From Mastigias papua (lineage: Eukaryota > Cnidaria > Scyphozoa > Rhizostomeae > Mastigiidae): a stretch of DNA of 64,000 nucleotides. A program made the position numbers and the translations under genes. The notes under the pieces were generated by a model. It searched no databases. It saw only the letters and a program-made list of their open reading frames with translations, and was not told where the DNA came from. Below, piece after piece: positions 1 to 12,225 of this stretch. How positions within the stretch are numbered: the stretch's first letter is position 1; every line of letters begins with the position of its first letter. The DNA is taken from positions 4,313,570-4,377,569 of the forward strand of contig OZ025271.1 of assembly GCA_964019165.1 (NCBI GenBank), in the 5' to 3' direction.

Positions 1-53
1 AATGTGTCCTACTTGTATGACGATTAGTTTCTGTTTTTACAATACATAGAGCA

Positions 54-67
54 TTAAAGAGCTTTAA
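54..67. repeat. Short inverted repeat present in each monomer (inversion site)
   Basis: The arms ttaaag (54-59) and ctttaa (62-67) are reverse complements with a 2-nt spacer ag. The element is kept in nearly all units; exceptions include gctgtaaag at about 8470, 11141 and 13816, gaggtttaaag in some right-half units, and gagccttaaag in the 4-mer block. It overlaps the palindrome ctttaaag. Both breakpoints of the inverted block at 43776-46447 sit exactly on this element. It may act as a hairpin or as a short recombination substrate; a bound protein is not shown. Confidence 0.8.
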
Positions 68-169
68 AGTACGCTACATGTTGCAAAAGCGACAACACTA
101 TGCATGGGCAACATTTGGCTATAAGTATGTGTCTCTTAGCTCCAAAACATACTCTAAGCCTATTTCTGC

Positions 170-355
170 ACTCTATAAAGCATTTATAATATCATATGAC
201 CATCAGATCTGTAGTCATTGCTCAATTGTCAGTGTTTGCACACATACGTATTTTAGGCCCATTACAAGCAGTGATCACTTGTGCATATACTGTTGTATGA
301 TTGAAATTCTGTACAAGTGCGTCAGTCTCGTGCCTTAAACATCTTTAACATCTAT
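170..355. other. Conserved core of the monomer with a palindrome cluster
   Basis: In the reference unit this stretch contains the perfect palindromes tcatatga (192-199), cagatctg (204-211), caattg (223-228), atacgtat (244-251) and agtgatcact (270-279). Across the 168 units this part changes little (common exceptions: catatcacc, gcttaattg, cacatatacg, gattaaaattc), whereas the flanking parts define the families. It has no stop in one frame of the + strand, which is why open frames recur, but constancy includes third codon positions. The pattern resembles satellites in which one part of the monomer is constrained by protein binding or chromatin; the binding partner is unknown. Confidence 0.7.
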
Positions 356-1910
356 GTTTGCACCGATGTCAGTTGTTTAGCCAATGTGTCCTACTTGTAT
401 GAAGGTTAGTTTCTGTTTTTACACTACATAGAGCATTAAAGAGCTTTAAAGTAAGCTAAATGTTGCAAGAGCGACAACACTATGCATGGGCTACATTTGG
501 CTATAAGTACGTGTCTCTTAGCTCCAAAACATAATCTAAGCCTATTTCTGCACTCTATAAAGCATTTATAATATCATATGACCATCAGATCTGTAGTCAT
601 TGCTCAATTGTCAGTGTTTGCACACATACGTATTTTAGGCCCATTACAAGCAGTGATCACTTGTGCATATACTGTTGTATGATTGAAATTCTGTACAAGT
701 GCGTCAGTCTCGTGCCTTAAACATCTTTAACATCTATGTTTGCACCGATGTCAGTAGTTTAGCCAATGTGTCCTACTTGTATGACGGTTAGTTTCTGTTT
801 TTACAATACATAGAGCATTAAAGAGCTTTAAAGTACGCTAAATGTTGCAAAAGCGACATCACTATGCATGGGCTACATTTGGCTATAAGTACGTGTCTCT
901 TAGCTCCAAAACATAATCTAAGCCTATTTCTGCACTCTATAAAGCATTTATAATATCATATGACCATCAGATCTGTAGTCATTGCTCAATTGTCAGTGTT
1001 TGCACACATACGTATTTTAGGCCCATTACAAGCAGTGATCACTTGTGCATATACTGTTGTATGATTGAAATTCTGTACAAGTGCGTCAGTCTCGTGCCTT
1101 AAATATCTTTAACATCTATGTTTGCACCGATGTCAGTAGTTTAGCCAATGTGTCCTACTTGTATGTCGGTTAGTTTCTGTTTTTACACTACATAGAGCAT
1201 TAAAGAGCTTTAAAGTACGCTACATGTTGCAAAAGCGACAACACTATGCATGGGCAACATTTGGCTATAAGTATGTGTCTCTTTGCTCCAAAACATACTC
1301 TAAGCCTATTTCTGCACTCTATAAAGCATTTATAATATCATATGACCATCAGATCTGTAGTCATTGCTCAATTGTCAGTGTTTGCACACATACGTATTTT
1401 AGGCCCATTACAAGCAGTGATCACTTGTGCATATACTGTTGTATGATTGAAATTCTGTACAAGTGCGTCAGTCTCGTGCCTTAAACATCTTTAACATCTA
1501 TGTTTGCACCGATGTCAGTAGTTTAGCCAATGTGTCCTACTTGTATGTCGGTTAGTTTCTGTTTTTACACTACATAGAGCATTAAAGAGCTTTAAAGTAC
1601 GCTACATGTTGCAAAAGTGACAACACTATGCATGGGCAACATTTGGCTATAAGTATGTGTCTCTTTGCTCCAAAACATACTCTAAGCCTATTTCTGCACT
1701 CTATAAAGCATTTATAATATCATATGACCATCAGATCTGTAGTCATTGCTCAATTGTCAGTGTTTGCACACATACGTATTTTAGGCCCATTACAAGCAGT
1801 GATCACTTGTGCATATACTGTTGTATGATTGAAATTCTGTACAAGTGCGTCAGTCTCGTGCCTTAAACATCTTTAACATCTATGTTTGCACCGATGTCAG
1901 TAGTTTAGCC

Positions 1911-2674
1911 AATGTGTCCTACTTGTATGACGATTAGTTTCTGTTTTTACAATACATAGAGCATTAAAGAGCTTTAAAGTACGCTACATGTTGCAAAAGC
2001 GACAACACTATGCATGGGCAACATTTGGCTATAAGTATGTGTCTCTTAGCTCCAAAACATACTCTAAGCCTATTTCTGCACTCTATAAAGCATTTATAAT
2101 ATCATATGACCATCAGATCTGTAGTCATTGCTCAATTGTCAGTGTTTGCACACATACGTATTTTAGGCCCATTACAAGCAGTGATCACTTGTGCATATAC
2201 TGTTGTATGATTGAAATTCTGTACAAGTGCGTCAGTCTCGTGCCTTAAACATCTTTAACATCTATGTTTGCACCGATGTCAGTTGTTTAGCCAATGTGTC
2301 CTACTTGTATGAAGGTTAGTTTCTGTTTTTACACTACATAGAGCATTAAAGAGCTTTAAAGTAAGCTAAATGTTGCAAGAGCGACAACACTATGCATGGG
2401 CTACATTTGGCTATAAGTACGTGTCTCTTAGCTCCAAAACATAATCTAAGCCTATTTCTGCACTCTATAAAGCATTTATAATATCATATGACCATCAGAT
2501 CTGTAGTCATTGCTCAATTGTCAGTGTTTGCACACATACGTATTTTAGGCCCATTACAAGCAGTGATCACTTGTGCATATACTGTTGTATGATTGAAATT
2601 CTGTACAAGTGCGTCAGTCTCGTGCCTTAAACATCTTTAACATCTATGTTTGCACCGATGTCAGTAGTTTAGCC
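1911..2674 (+). repeat. Two-monomer block repeating positions 1-764
   Basis: Both units match 1-764 with no difference that I can see by eye, including the rare variants gtatgacgattag, gttgtttag and gtatgaagg. The offset is 1910 bp, five monomers. The third unit differs (tgtcgg, cactac, extra T), so the shared block ends close to 2674. It is the product of a recent block duplication or conversion. Confidence 0.85.
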
Positions 2675-5600
2675 AATGTGTCCTACTTGTATGTCGGTTA
2701 GTTTCTGTTTTTACACTACATAGAGCATTAAAGAGCTTTAAAGTACGCTACATGTTGCAAAAGCGACAACACTATGCATGGGCAACATTTGGCTATAAGT
2801 ATGTGTCCCTTTGCTCCAAAACATAATCTAAGCCTTTTTTCTGCACTCTATAAAGCATTTATAATATCATATGACCATCAGATCTGTAGTCATTGCTCAA
2901 TTGTCAGTGTTTGCACACATACGTATTTTAGGCCCATTACAAGCAGTGATCACTTGTGCATATACTGTTGTATGATTGAAATTCTGTACAAGTGCGTCAG
3001 TCTCGTGCCTTAAACATCTTTAACATCTATGTTTGCACCGATGTCAGTAGTTTAGCCAATGTGTCCTACTTGTATGTCGGTTAGTTTCTGTTTTTACACT
3101 ACATAGAGCATTAAAGAGCTTTAAAGTACGCTACATGTTGCAAAAGTGACAACACTATGCATGGGCAACATTTGGCTATAAGTATGTGTCTCTTTGCTCC
3201 AAAACATACTCTAAGCCTATTTCTGCACTCTATAAAGCATTTATAATATCATATGACCATCAGATCTGTAGTCATTGCTCAATTGTCAGTGTTTGCACAC
3301 ATACGTATTTTAGGCCCATTACAAGCAGTGATCACTTGTGCATATACTGTTGTATGATTGAAATTCTGTACAAGTGCGTCAGTCTCGTGCCTTAAACATC
3401 TTTAACATCTATGTTTGCACGGATGTCAGTAGTTTAGCCAATGTGTCCTACTTGTATGTCGGTTAGTTTCTGTTTTTACACTACATAGAGCATTAAAGAG
3501 CTTTAAAGTACGCTACATGTTGCAAAAGCGACAACACTATGCATGGGCAACATTTGGCTATAAGTATGTGTCTCTTTGCTCCAAAACATACTCTAAGTCT
3601 ATTTCTGCACTCTATAAAGCATTTATAATATCATATGACCATCAGATCTGTAGTCATTGCTCAATTGTCAGTGTTTGCACACATACGTATTTTAGGCCCA
3701 TTACAAGCAGTGATCACTTGTGCATATACTGTTGTATGATTGAAATTCTGTACAAGTGCGTCAGTCTCGTGCCTTAAACATCTTTAACATCTATGTTTGC
3801 ACGGATGTCAGTAGTTTAGCCAATGTGTCCTACTTGTATGTCGGTTAGTTTCTGTTTTTACACTACATAGAGCATTAAAGAGCTTTAAAGTAAGCTAAAT
3901 GTTGCAAGAGCGACAACACTATGCATGGGCTACATTTGGCTATAAGTACGTGTCTCTTAGCTCCAAAACATAATCTAAGCCTATTTCTGCACTCTATAAA
4001 GCATTTATAATATCATATGACCATCAGATCTGTAGTCATTGCTCAATTGTCAGTGTTTGCACACATACGTATTTTAGGCCCATTACAAGCAGTGATCACT
4101 TGTGCATATACTGTTGTATGATTGAAATTCTGTACAAGTGCGTCAGTCTCGTGCCTTAAACATCTTTAACATCTATGTTTGCACCGATGTCAGTAGTTTA
4201 GCCAATGTGTCCTACTTGTATGTCGGTTAGTTTCTGTTTTTACACTACATAGAGCATTAAAGAGCTTTAAAGTACGCTACATGTTGCAAAAGCGACAACA
4301 CTATGCATGGGCAACATTTGGCTATAAGTATGTGTCTCTTTGCTCCAAAACATACTCTAAGCCTATTTCTGCACTCTATAAAGCATTTATAATATCATAT
4401 GACCATCAGATCTGTAGTCATTGCTCAATTGTCAGTGTTTGCACACATACGTATTTTAGGCCCATTACAAGCAGTGATCACTTGTGCATATACTGTTGTA
4501 TGATTGAAATTCTGTACAAGTGCGTCAGTCTCGTGCCTTAAACATCTTTAACATCTATGTTTGCACCGATGTCAGTAGTTTAGCCAATGTGTCCTACTTG
4601 TATGTCGGTTAGTTTCTGTTTTTACAATACATAGAGCATTAAAGAGCTTTAAAGTACGCTACATGTTGCAAAAGCGACAACACTATGCATGGGCAACATT
4701 TGGCTATAAGTATGTGTCTCTTTGCTCCAAAACATACTCTAAGCCTATTTCTGCACTCTATAAAGCATTTATAATATCATATGACCATCAGATCTGTAGT
4801 CATTGCTCAATTGTCAGTGTTTGCACACATACGTATTTTAGGCCCATTACAAGCAGTGATCACTTGTGCATATACTGTTGTATGATTGAAATTCTGTACA
4901 AGTGCGTCAGTCTCGTGCCTTAAACATCTTTAACATCTATGTTTGCACCGATGTCAGTAGTTTAGCCAATGTGTCCTACTTGTATGTCGGTTAGTTTCTG
5001 TTTTTACACTACATAGAGCATTAAAGAGCTTTAAAGTACGCTACATGTTGCAAAAGCGACAACACTATGCATGGGCAACATTTGGCTATAAGTATGTGTC
5101 TCTTTGCTCCAAAACATACTCTAAGCCTATTTCTGCACTCTATAAAGCATTTATAATATCATATGACCATCAGATCTGTAGTCATTGCTTAATTGTCAGT
5201 GTTTGCACACATACGTATTTTAGGCCCATTACAAGCAGTGATCACTTGTGCATATACTGTTGTATGATTGAAATTCTGTACAAGTGCGTCAGTCTCGTGC
5301 CTTAAACATCTTTAACATCTATGTTTGCACCGATGTCAGTAGTTTAGCCAATGTGTCCTACTTGTATGACGGTTAGTTTCTGTTTTTACAATACATAGAG
5401 CATTAAAGAGCTTTAAAGTACGCTACATGTTGCAAAAGCGACAACACTATGCATGGGCAACATTTGGCTATAAGTATGTGTCTCTTTGCTCCAAAACATA
5501 CTCTAAGCCTATTTCTGCACTCTATAAAGCATTTATAATATCATATGACCATCAGATCTGTAGTCATTGCTCAATTGTCAGTGTTTGCACACATACGTAT

Positions 5601-6495
5601 TTTAGGCCCATTACAAGCAGTGATCACTTGTGCATATACTGTTGTATGATTGAAATTCTGTACAAGTGCGTCAGTCTCGTGCCTTAAACATCTTTAACAT
5701 CTATGTTTGCACCGATGTCAGTTGTTTAGCCAATGTGTCCTACTTGTATGAAGGTTAGTTTCTGTTTTTACACTACATAGAGCATTAAAGAGCTTTAAAG
5801 TAAGCTAAATGTTGCAAGAGCGACAACACTATGCATGGGCAACATTTGGCTATAAGTACGTGTCTCTTAGCTCCAAAACATAATCTAAGCCTATTTCTGC
5901 ACTCTATAAAGCATTTATAATATCATATCACCATCAGATCTGTAGTCATTGCTCAATTGTCAGTGTTTGCACACATACGTATTTTAGGCCCATTACAAGC
6001 AGTGATCACTTGTGCATATACTGTTGTATGATTGAAATTCTGTACAAGTGCGTCAGTCTCGTGCCTTAAACATCTTTAACATCTATGTTTGCACCGATGT
6101 CAGTAGTTTAGCCAATGTGTCCTACTTGTATGACGGTTATTTTCTGTTTTTACAATACATAGAGCATTAAAGAGCTTTAAAGTACGCTACATGTTGCAAA
6201 AGCGACAACACTATGCATGGGCAACATTTGGCTATAAGTATGTGTCTCTTTGCTCCAAAACATACTCTAAGCCTATTTCTGCACTCTATAAAGCATTTAT
6301 AATATCATATGACCATCAGATCTGTAGTCATTGCTCAATTGTCAGTGTTTGCACACATACGTATTTTAGGCCCATTACAAGCAGTGATCACTTGTGCATA
6401 TACTGTTGTATGATTGAAATTCTGTACAAGTGCGTCAGTCTCGTGCCTTAAACATCTTTAACATCTATGTTTGCACCGATGTCAGTAGTTTAGCC

Positions 6496-9169
6496 AATGT
6501 GTCCTACTTGTATGTCGGTTAGTTTCTGTTTTTACACTACATAGAGCATTAAAGAGCTTTAAAGTACGCTAAATGTTGCAAAAGCGACAACACTATGCAT
6601 GGGCTACATTTGGCTATAAGTACGTGTCTCTTAGCTCCAAAACATAATCTAAGCCTATTTCTGCACTCTATAAAGCATTTATAATACCATATGACCATCA
6701 GATCTGTAGTCATTGCTCAATTGTCAGTGTTTGCACACATACGTATGTTAGGCCCATTACAAGCAGTGATCACTTGTGCATATACTGTTGTATGATTGAA
6801 ATTCTGTGCAAGTGCGTCAGTCTCGTGCCTTAAACATCTTTAACATCTATGTTTGCATTGATGTCAGTGGTTTAGCGAATGTGTCCTACTTGTATGTCGG
6901 TTAGTTTCTGTTTTTGCACTACATAGAGCATTAAAGAGCTTTAAAGTACGCTAAATGTTGCAAAAGCGACAACACTATGCATGGGCAACATTTGGCTATA
7001 AGTATGTGTCCCTTTGCTCCAAAACATAATCTAAGCCTTTTTTCTGCACTCTATAAAGCATTTATAATATCATATGACCATCAGATCTGTAGTCATTGCT
7101 CAATTGTCAGTGTTTGCACACATACGTATTTTAGGCCCATTACAAGCAGTGATCACTTGTGCATATACTGTTGTATGATTGAAATTCTGTACAAGTGCGT
7201 CAGTCTCGTGCCTTAAACATCTTTAACATCTATGTTTGCACCGATGTCAGTAGTTTAGCCAATGTGTCCTACTTGTATGACGGTTAGTTTCTGTTTTTAC
7301 AATACATAGAGCATTAAAGAGCTTTAAAGTACGCTAAATGTTGCAAAAGCGACATCACTATGCATGGGCTACATTTGGCTATAAGTACGTGTCTCTTAGC
7401 TCCAAAACATAATCTAAGCCTATTTCTGCACTCTATAAAGCATTTATAATATCATATGACCATCAGATCTGTAGTCATTGCTCAATTGTCAGTGTTTGCA
7501 CACATACGTATTTTAGGCCCATTACAAGCAGTGATCACTTGTGCATATACTGTTGTATGATTGAAATTCTGTACAAGTGCGTCAGTCTCGTGCCTTAAAC
7601 ATCTTTAACATCTATGTTTGCACCGATGTCAGTAGTTTAGCCAATGTGTCCTACTTGTATGTCGGTTAGTTTCTGTTTTTACACTACATAGAGCATTAAA
7701 GAGCTTTAAAGTACGCTACATGTTGCAAAAGCGACAACACTATGCATGGGCAACATTTGGCTATAAGTATGTGTCTCTTTGCTCCAAAACATACTCTAAG
7801 CCTATTTCTGCACTCTATAAAGCATTTATAATATCATATGACCATCAGATCTGTAGTCATTGCTCAATTGTCAGTGTTTGCACACATACGTATTTTAGGC
7901 CCATTACAAGCAGTGATCACTTGTGCATATACTGTTGTATGATTGAAATTCTGTACAAGTGCGTCAGTCTCGTGCCTTAAACATCTTTAACATCTATGTT
8001 TGCACCGATGTCAGTAGTTTAGCCAATGTGTCCTACTTGTATGTCGGTTAGTTTCTGTTTTTACACTACATAGAGCATTAAAGAGCTTTAAAGTAAGCTA
8101 AATGTTGCAAGAGCGACAACACTATGCATGGGCTACATTTGGCTATAAGTACGTGTCTCTTAGCTCCAAAACATAATCTAAGCCTATTTCTGCACTCTAT
8201 AAAGCATTTATAATATCATATGACCATCAGATCTGTAGTCATTGCTCAATTGTCAGTGGTTGCACACATACGTATTTTAGGCCCATTACAAGCAGTGATC
8301 ACTTGTGCATATACTGTTGTATGATTGAAATTCTGTACAAGTGCGTCAGTCTCGTGCCTTAAACATCTTTAACATCTATGTTTGCACCGATGTCAGTAGT
8401 TTAGCCAATGTGTCCTTCTTGTATGACGGTTAGTTTCTGTTTTTACACTACATAGAGCATTAAAGAGCTGTAAAGTCGTTAAATGTTGCAAAAACGACAA
8501 CACTATGCATGGGCTACATTTGGCTATAAGTACGTGTCTCTTAGCTCCAAAACATAATCTAAGCCTATTTCTGCACTCTATAAAGCATTTATAATATCAT
8601 ATGACCATCAGATCTGTAGTCATTGCTCAATTGTCAGTGTTTGCACACATACGTATTTTAGGCCCATTACAAGCAGTGATCACTTGTGCATATACTGTTG
8701 TATGATTGAAATTCTGTGCAAGTGCGTCAGTCTCGTGCCTTAAACATCTTTAACATCTATGTTTGCATCGATGTCAGTGGTTTAGCGAATGTGTCCTACT
8801 TGTATGTCGGTTAGTTTCTGTTTTTGCACTACATAGAGCATTAAAGAGCTTTAAAGTACGCTAAATGTTACAAAAGCGACAACACTATGCATGGGCAACA
8901 TTTGGCTATAAGTACGTGTCTCTTAGCTCCAAAACATAATCTAAGCCTATTTCTGCACTCTATAAAGCATTTATAATATCATATGACCATCAGATCTGTA
9001 GTCATTGCTCAATTGTCAGTGTTTGCACACATACGTATTTTAGGCCCATTACAAGCAGTGATCACTTGTGCATATACTGTTGTATGATTGAAATTCTGTA
9101 CAAGTGCGTCAGTCTCGTGCCTTAAACATCTTTAACATCTATGTTTGCACCGATGTCAGTAGTTTAGCC
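6496..9169 (+). repeat. 7-monomer higher-order repeat, copy 1
   Basis: Seven units in fixed order, each with private marks: (1) aataccatatg with cattgatg and tggtttagcg; (2) gtccctttgctcc with extra T, 383 bp; (3) gcgacatcac; (4) family A; (5) tcagtggttgcac; (6) gctgtaaagtcgtt, 381 bp; (7) gttacaaaag. The plus and minus 1-bp units cancel, so the period is 2674. Differences from copy 2 that I see include gtatgttagg against gtattttagg in unit 1 and tgtccttctt against tgtcctactt in unit 6. Confidence 0.9.
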
Positions 9170-11843
9170 AATGTGTCCTACTTGTATGACGGTTAGTTTC
9201 TGTTTTTACACTACATAGAGCATTAAAGAGCTTTAAAGTACGCTAAATGTTGCAAAAGCGACAACACTATGCATGGGCTACATTTGGCTATAAGTACGTG
9301 TCTCTTAGCTCCAAAACATAATCTAAGCCTATTTCTGCACTCTATAAAGCATTTATAATACCATATGACCATCAGATCTGTAGTCATTGCTCAATTGTCA
9401 GTGTTTGCACACATACGTATTTTAGGCCCATTACAAGCAGTGATCACTTGTGCATATACTGTTGTATGATTGAAATTCTGTGCAAGTGCGTCAGTCTCGT
9501 GCCTTAAACATCTTTAACATCTATGTTTGCATTGATGTCAGTGGTTTAGCGAATGTGTCCTACTTGTATGTCGGTTAGTTTCTGTTTTTGCACTACATAG
9601 AGCATTAAAGAGCTTTAAAGTACGCTAAATGTTGCAAAAGCGACAACACTATGCATGGGCAACATTTGGCTATAAGTATGTGTCCCTTTGCTCCAAAACA
9701 TAATCTAAGCCTTTTTTCTGCACTCTATAAAGCATTTATAATATCATATGACCATCAGATCTGTAGTCATTGCTCAATTGTCAGTGTTTGCACACATACG
9801 TATTTTAGGCCCATTACAAGCAGTGATCACTTGTGCATATACTGTTGTATGATTGAAATTCTGTACAAGTGCGTCAGTCTCGTGCCTTAAACATCTTTAA
9901 CATCTATGTTTGCACCGATGTCAGTAGTTTAGCCAATGTGTCCTACTTGTATGACGGTTAGTTTCTGTTTTTACAATACATAGAGCATTAAAGAGCTTTA
10001 AAGTACGCTAAATGTTGCAAAAGCGACATCACTATGCATGGGCTACATTTGGCTATAAGTACGTGTCTCTTAGCTCCAAAACATAATCTAAGCCTATTTC
10101 TGCACTCTATAAAGCATTTATAATATCATATGACCATCAGATCTGTAGTCATTGCTCAATTGTCAGTGTTTGCACACATACGTATTTTAGGCCCATTACA
10201 AGCAGTGATCACTTGTGCATATACTGTTGTATGATTGAAATTCTGTACAAGTGCGTCAGTCTCGTGCCTTAAACATCTTTAACATCTATGTTTGCACCGA
10301 TGTCAGTAGTTTAGCCAATGTGTCCTACTTGTATGTCGGTTAGTTTCTGTTTTTACACTACATAGAGCATTAAAGAGCTTTAAAGTACGCTACATGTTGC
10401 AAAAGCGACAACACTATGCATGGGCAACATTTGGCTATAAGTATGTGTCTCTTTGCTCCAAAACATACTCTAAGCCTATTTCTGCACTCTATAAAGCATT
10501 TATAATATCATATGACCATCAGATCTGTAGTCATTGCTCAATTGTCAGTGTTTGCACACATACGTATTTTAGGCCCATTACAAGCAGTGATCACTTGTGC
10601 ATATACTGTTGTATGATTGAAATTCTGTACAAGTGCGTCAGTCTCGTGCCTTAAACATCTTTAACATCTATGTTTGCACCGATGTCAGTAGTTTAGCCAA
10701 TGTGTCCTACTTGTATGTCGGTTAGTTTCTGTTTTTACACTACATAGAGCATTAAAGAGCTTTAAAGTAAGCTAAATGTTGCAAGAGCGACAACACTATG
10801 CATGGGCTACATTTGGCTATAAGTACGTGTCTCTTAGCTCCAAAACATAATCTAAGCCTATTTCTGCACTCTATAAAGCATTTATAATATCATATGACCA
10901 TCAGATCTGTAGTCATTGCTCAATTGTCAGTGGTTGCACACATACGTATTTTAGGCCCATTACAAGCAGTGATCACTTGTGCATATACTGTTGTATGATT
11001 GAAATTCTGTACAAGTGCGTCAGTCTCGTGCCTTAAACATCTTTAACATCTATGTTTGCACCGATGTCAGTAGTTTAGCCAATGTGTCCTACTTGTATGA
11101 CGGTTAGTTTCTGTTTTTACACTACATAGAGCATTAAAGAGCTGTAAAGTCGTTAAATGTTGCAAAAACGACAACACTATGCATGGGCTACATTTGGCTA
11201 TAAGTACGTGTCTCTTAGCTCCAAAACATAATCTAAGCCTATTTCTGCACTCTATAAAGCATTTATAATATCATATGACCATCAGATCTGTAGTCATTGC
11301 TCAATTGTCAGTGTTTGCACACATACGTATTTTAGGCCCATTACAAGCAGTGATCACTTGTGCATATACTGTTGTATGATTGAAATTCTGTGCAAGTGCG
11401 TCAGTCTCGTGCCTTAAACATCTTTAACATCTATGTTTGCATCGATGTCAGTGGTTTAGCGAATGTGTCCTACTTGTATGTCGGTTAGTTTCTGTTTTTG
11501 CACTACATAGAGCATTAAAGAGCTTTAAAGTACGCTAAATGTTACAAAAGCGACAACACTATGCATGGGCAACATTTGGCTATAAGTACGTGTCTCTTAG
11601 CTCCAAAACATAATCTAAGCCTATTTCTGCACTCTATAAAGCATTTATAATATCATATGACCATCAGATCTGTAGTCATTGCTCAATTGTCAGTGTTTGC
11701 ACACATACGTATTTTAGGCCCATTACAAGCAGTGATCACTTGTGCATATACTGTTGTATGATTGAAATTCTGTACAAGTGCGTCAGTCTCGTGCCTTAAA
11801 CATCTTTAACATCTATGTTTGCACCGATGTCAGTAGTTTAGCC
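9170..11843 (+). repeat. 7-monomer higher-order repeat, copy 2
   Basis: Carries the same seven private marks in the same order as 6496-9169, offset by exactly 2674 bp: cattgatg at about 9531, ccttttttctg at about 9711, gcgacatcac at about 10024, tcagtggttgcac at about 10927, gctgtaaagtcgtt at about 11141, gttacaaaag at about 11541. The high identity between copies against clear divergence of monomers inside a copy is the signature of higher-order amplification. Confidence 0.9.
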
Positions 11844-12225
11844 AATGTGTCCTACTTGTATGACGGTTAGTTTCTGTTTTTACACTACATAGAGCATTAA
11901 AGAGCTTTAAAGTACGCTAAATGTTGCAAAAGCGACAACACTATGCATGGGCTACATTTGGCTATAAGTACGTGTCTCTTAGCTCCAAAACATAATCTAA
12001 GCCTATTTCTGCACTCTATAAAGCATTTATAATACCATATGACCATCAGATCTGTAGTCATTGCTCAATTGTCAGTGTTTGCACACATACGTATTTTAGG
12101 CCCATTACAAGCAGTGATCACTTGTGCATATACTGTTGTATGATTGAAATTCTGTGCAAGTGCGTCAGTCTCGTGCCTTAAACATCTTTAACATCTATGT
12201 TTGCATCGATGTCAGTAGTTTAGCC
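11844..12225 (+). repeat. First monomer of a third 7-mer copy, broken off
   Basis: It starts like unit 1 of the 7-mer (aataccatatg, ctgtgcaag) but ends gcatcgatgtcagtag instead of cattgatgtcagtgg, and the next unit is an unrelated A type with gcaagagcg. The third copy therefore ends within or just after this unit, probably by unequal exchange. Confidence 0.75.

Larger units (their letters stand above)
1..382 (+). repeat. Reference satellite monomer
   Basis: Used here as the reference for offsets. In order it holds the variable head (1-53, aatgtgtcc to catagagc), a short inverted repeat (54-67), an 8-bp palindrome ctttaaag (62-69), the landmark atgttgca (78), a second variable part (78-168) that carries the family-diagnostic sites, a highly constant core (about 170-355) and a short variable tail (about 360-382, caccgatg and agttgtttag). 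The 9-mer tgtttgcac occurs twice (233-241 and 355-363) and ttgtatga twice (13-20 and 293-300), but there is no half-length internal repeat. This copy is an A/B intermediate: tatgtgtctcttagctcc with catactc. Units 1-764 recur at 1911-2674. Confidence 0.95.
1..6495 (+). repeat. Left domain: 17 mixed family A and B monomers
   Basis: Units with landmarks at 78 to 6191 alternate between A (tatgtgtctctttgctcc, catactc) and B (tacgtgtctcttagctcc, cataatc). The unit at 2675 has an extra T (ccttttttctg) making it 383 bp. The units at 1606 and 3135 share aaagtgac in place of aaagcgac. No single higher-order period covers the domain; pieces of 1910 bp (5 units) and 382 bp recur. No gene is seen. Confidence 0.9.

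Noticed and set aside
54..76. Helitron-like 3' end (hairpin followed by ctaa)
   Set aside because: The hairpin has only 6-bp arms, the ctaa is followed by A or C variants and not by a clear terminus, and no 5' tc end or target junction can be seen within a pure tandem array.
171..181. TATA-like ctctataaagc in each monomer as a promoter
   Set aside because: An AT-rich monomer makes such a match likely by chance. No initiator, downstream gene or other element supports transcription.
78..338. 86-residue open frame and its copies up to 35655 as a protein family
   Set aside because: It is a frame through the satellite monomer, open only where family A has catactc. It has no start context, domain or codon bias of its own, and it is closed in most monomers. 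None is listed as a gene.
1..382. CENP-B box in the monomer
   Set aside because: I looked for the ttcg, a, cggg core on both strands in the reference and variant units and saw no match, so centromere function cannot be argued from it.
1..382. Pol III A and B boxes, tRNA-like or SINE origin
   Set aside because: ggttagtttc is only a weak match to a B box and lacks the cga core. No A box at proper spacing, no cloverleaf and no poly-A tail are seen.
1..382. Monomer built from two 191-bp halves
   Set aside because: The internal repeats seen (tgtttgcac 122 bp apart, ttgtatga 280 bp apart) do not fit a half-length period, and the halves do not align.
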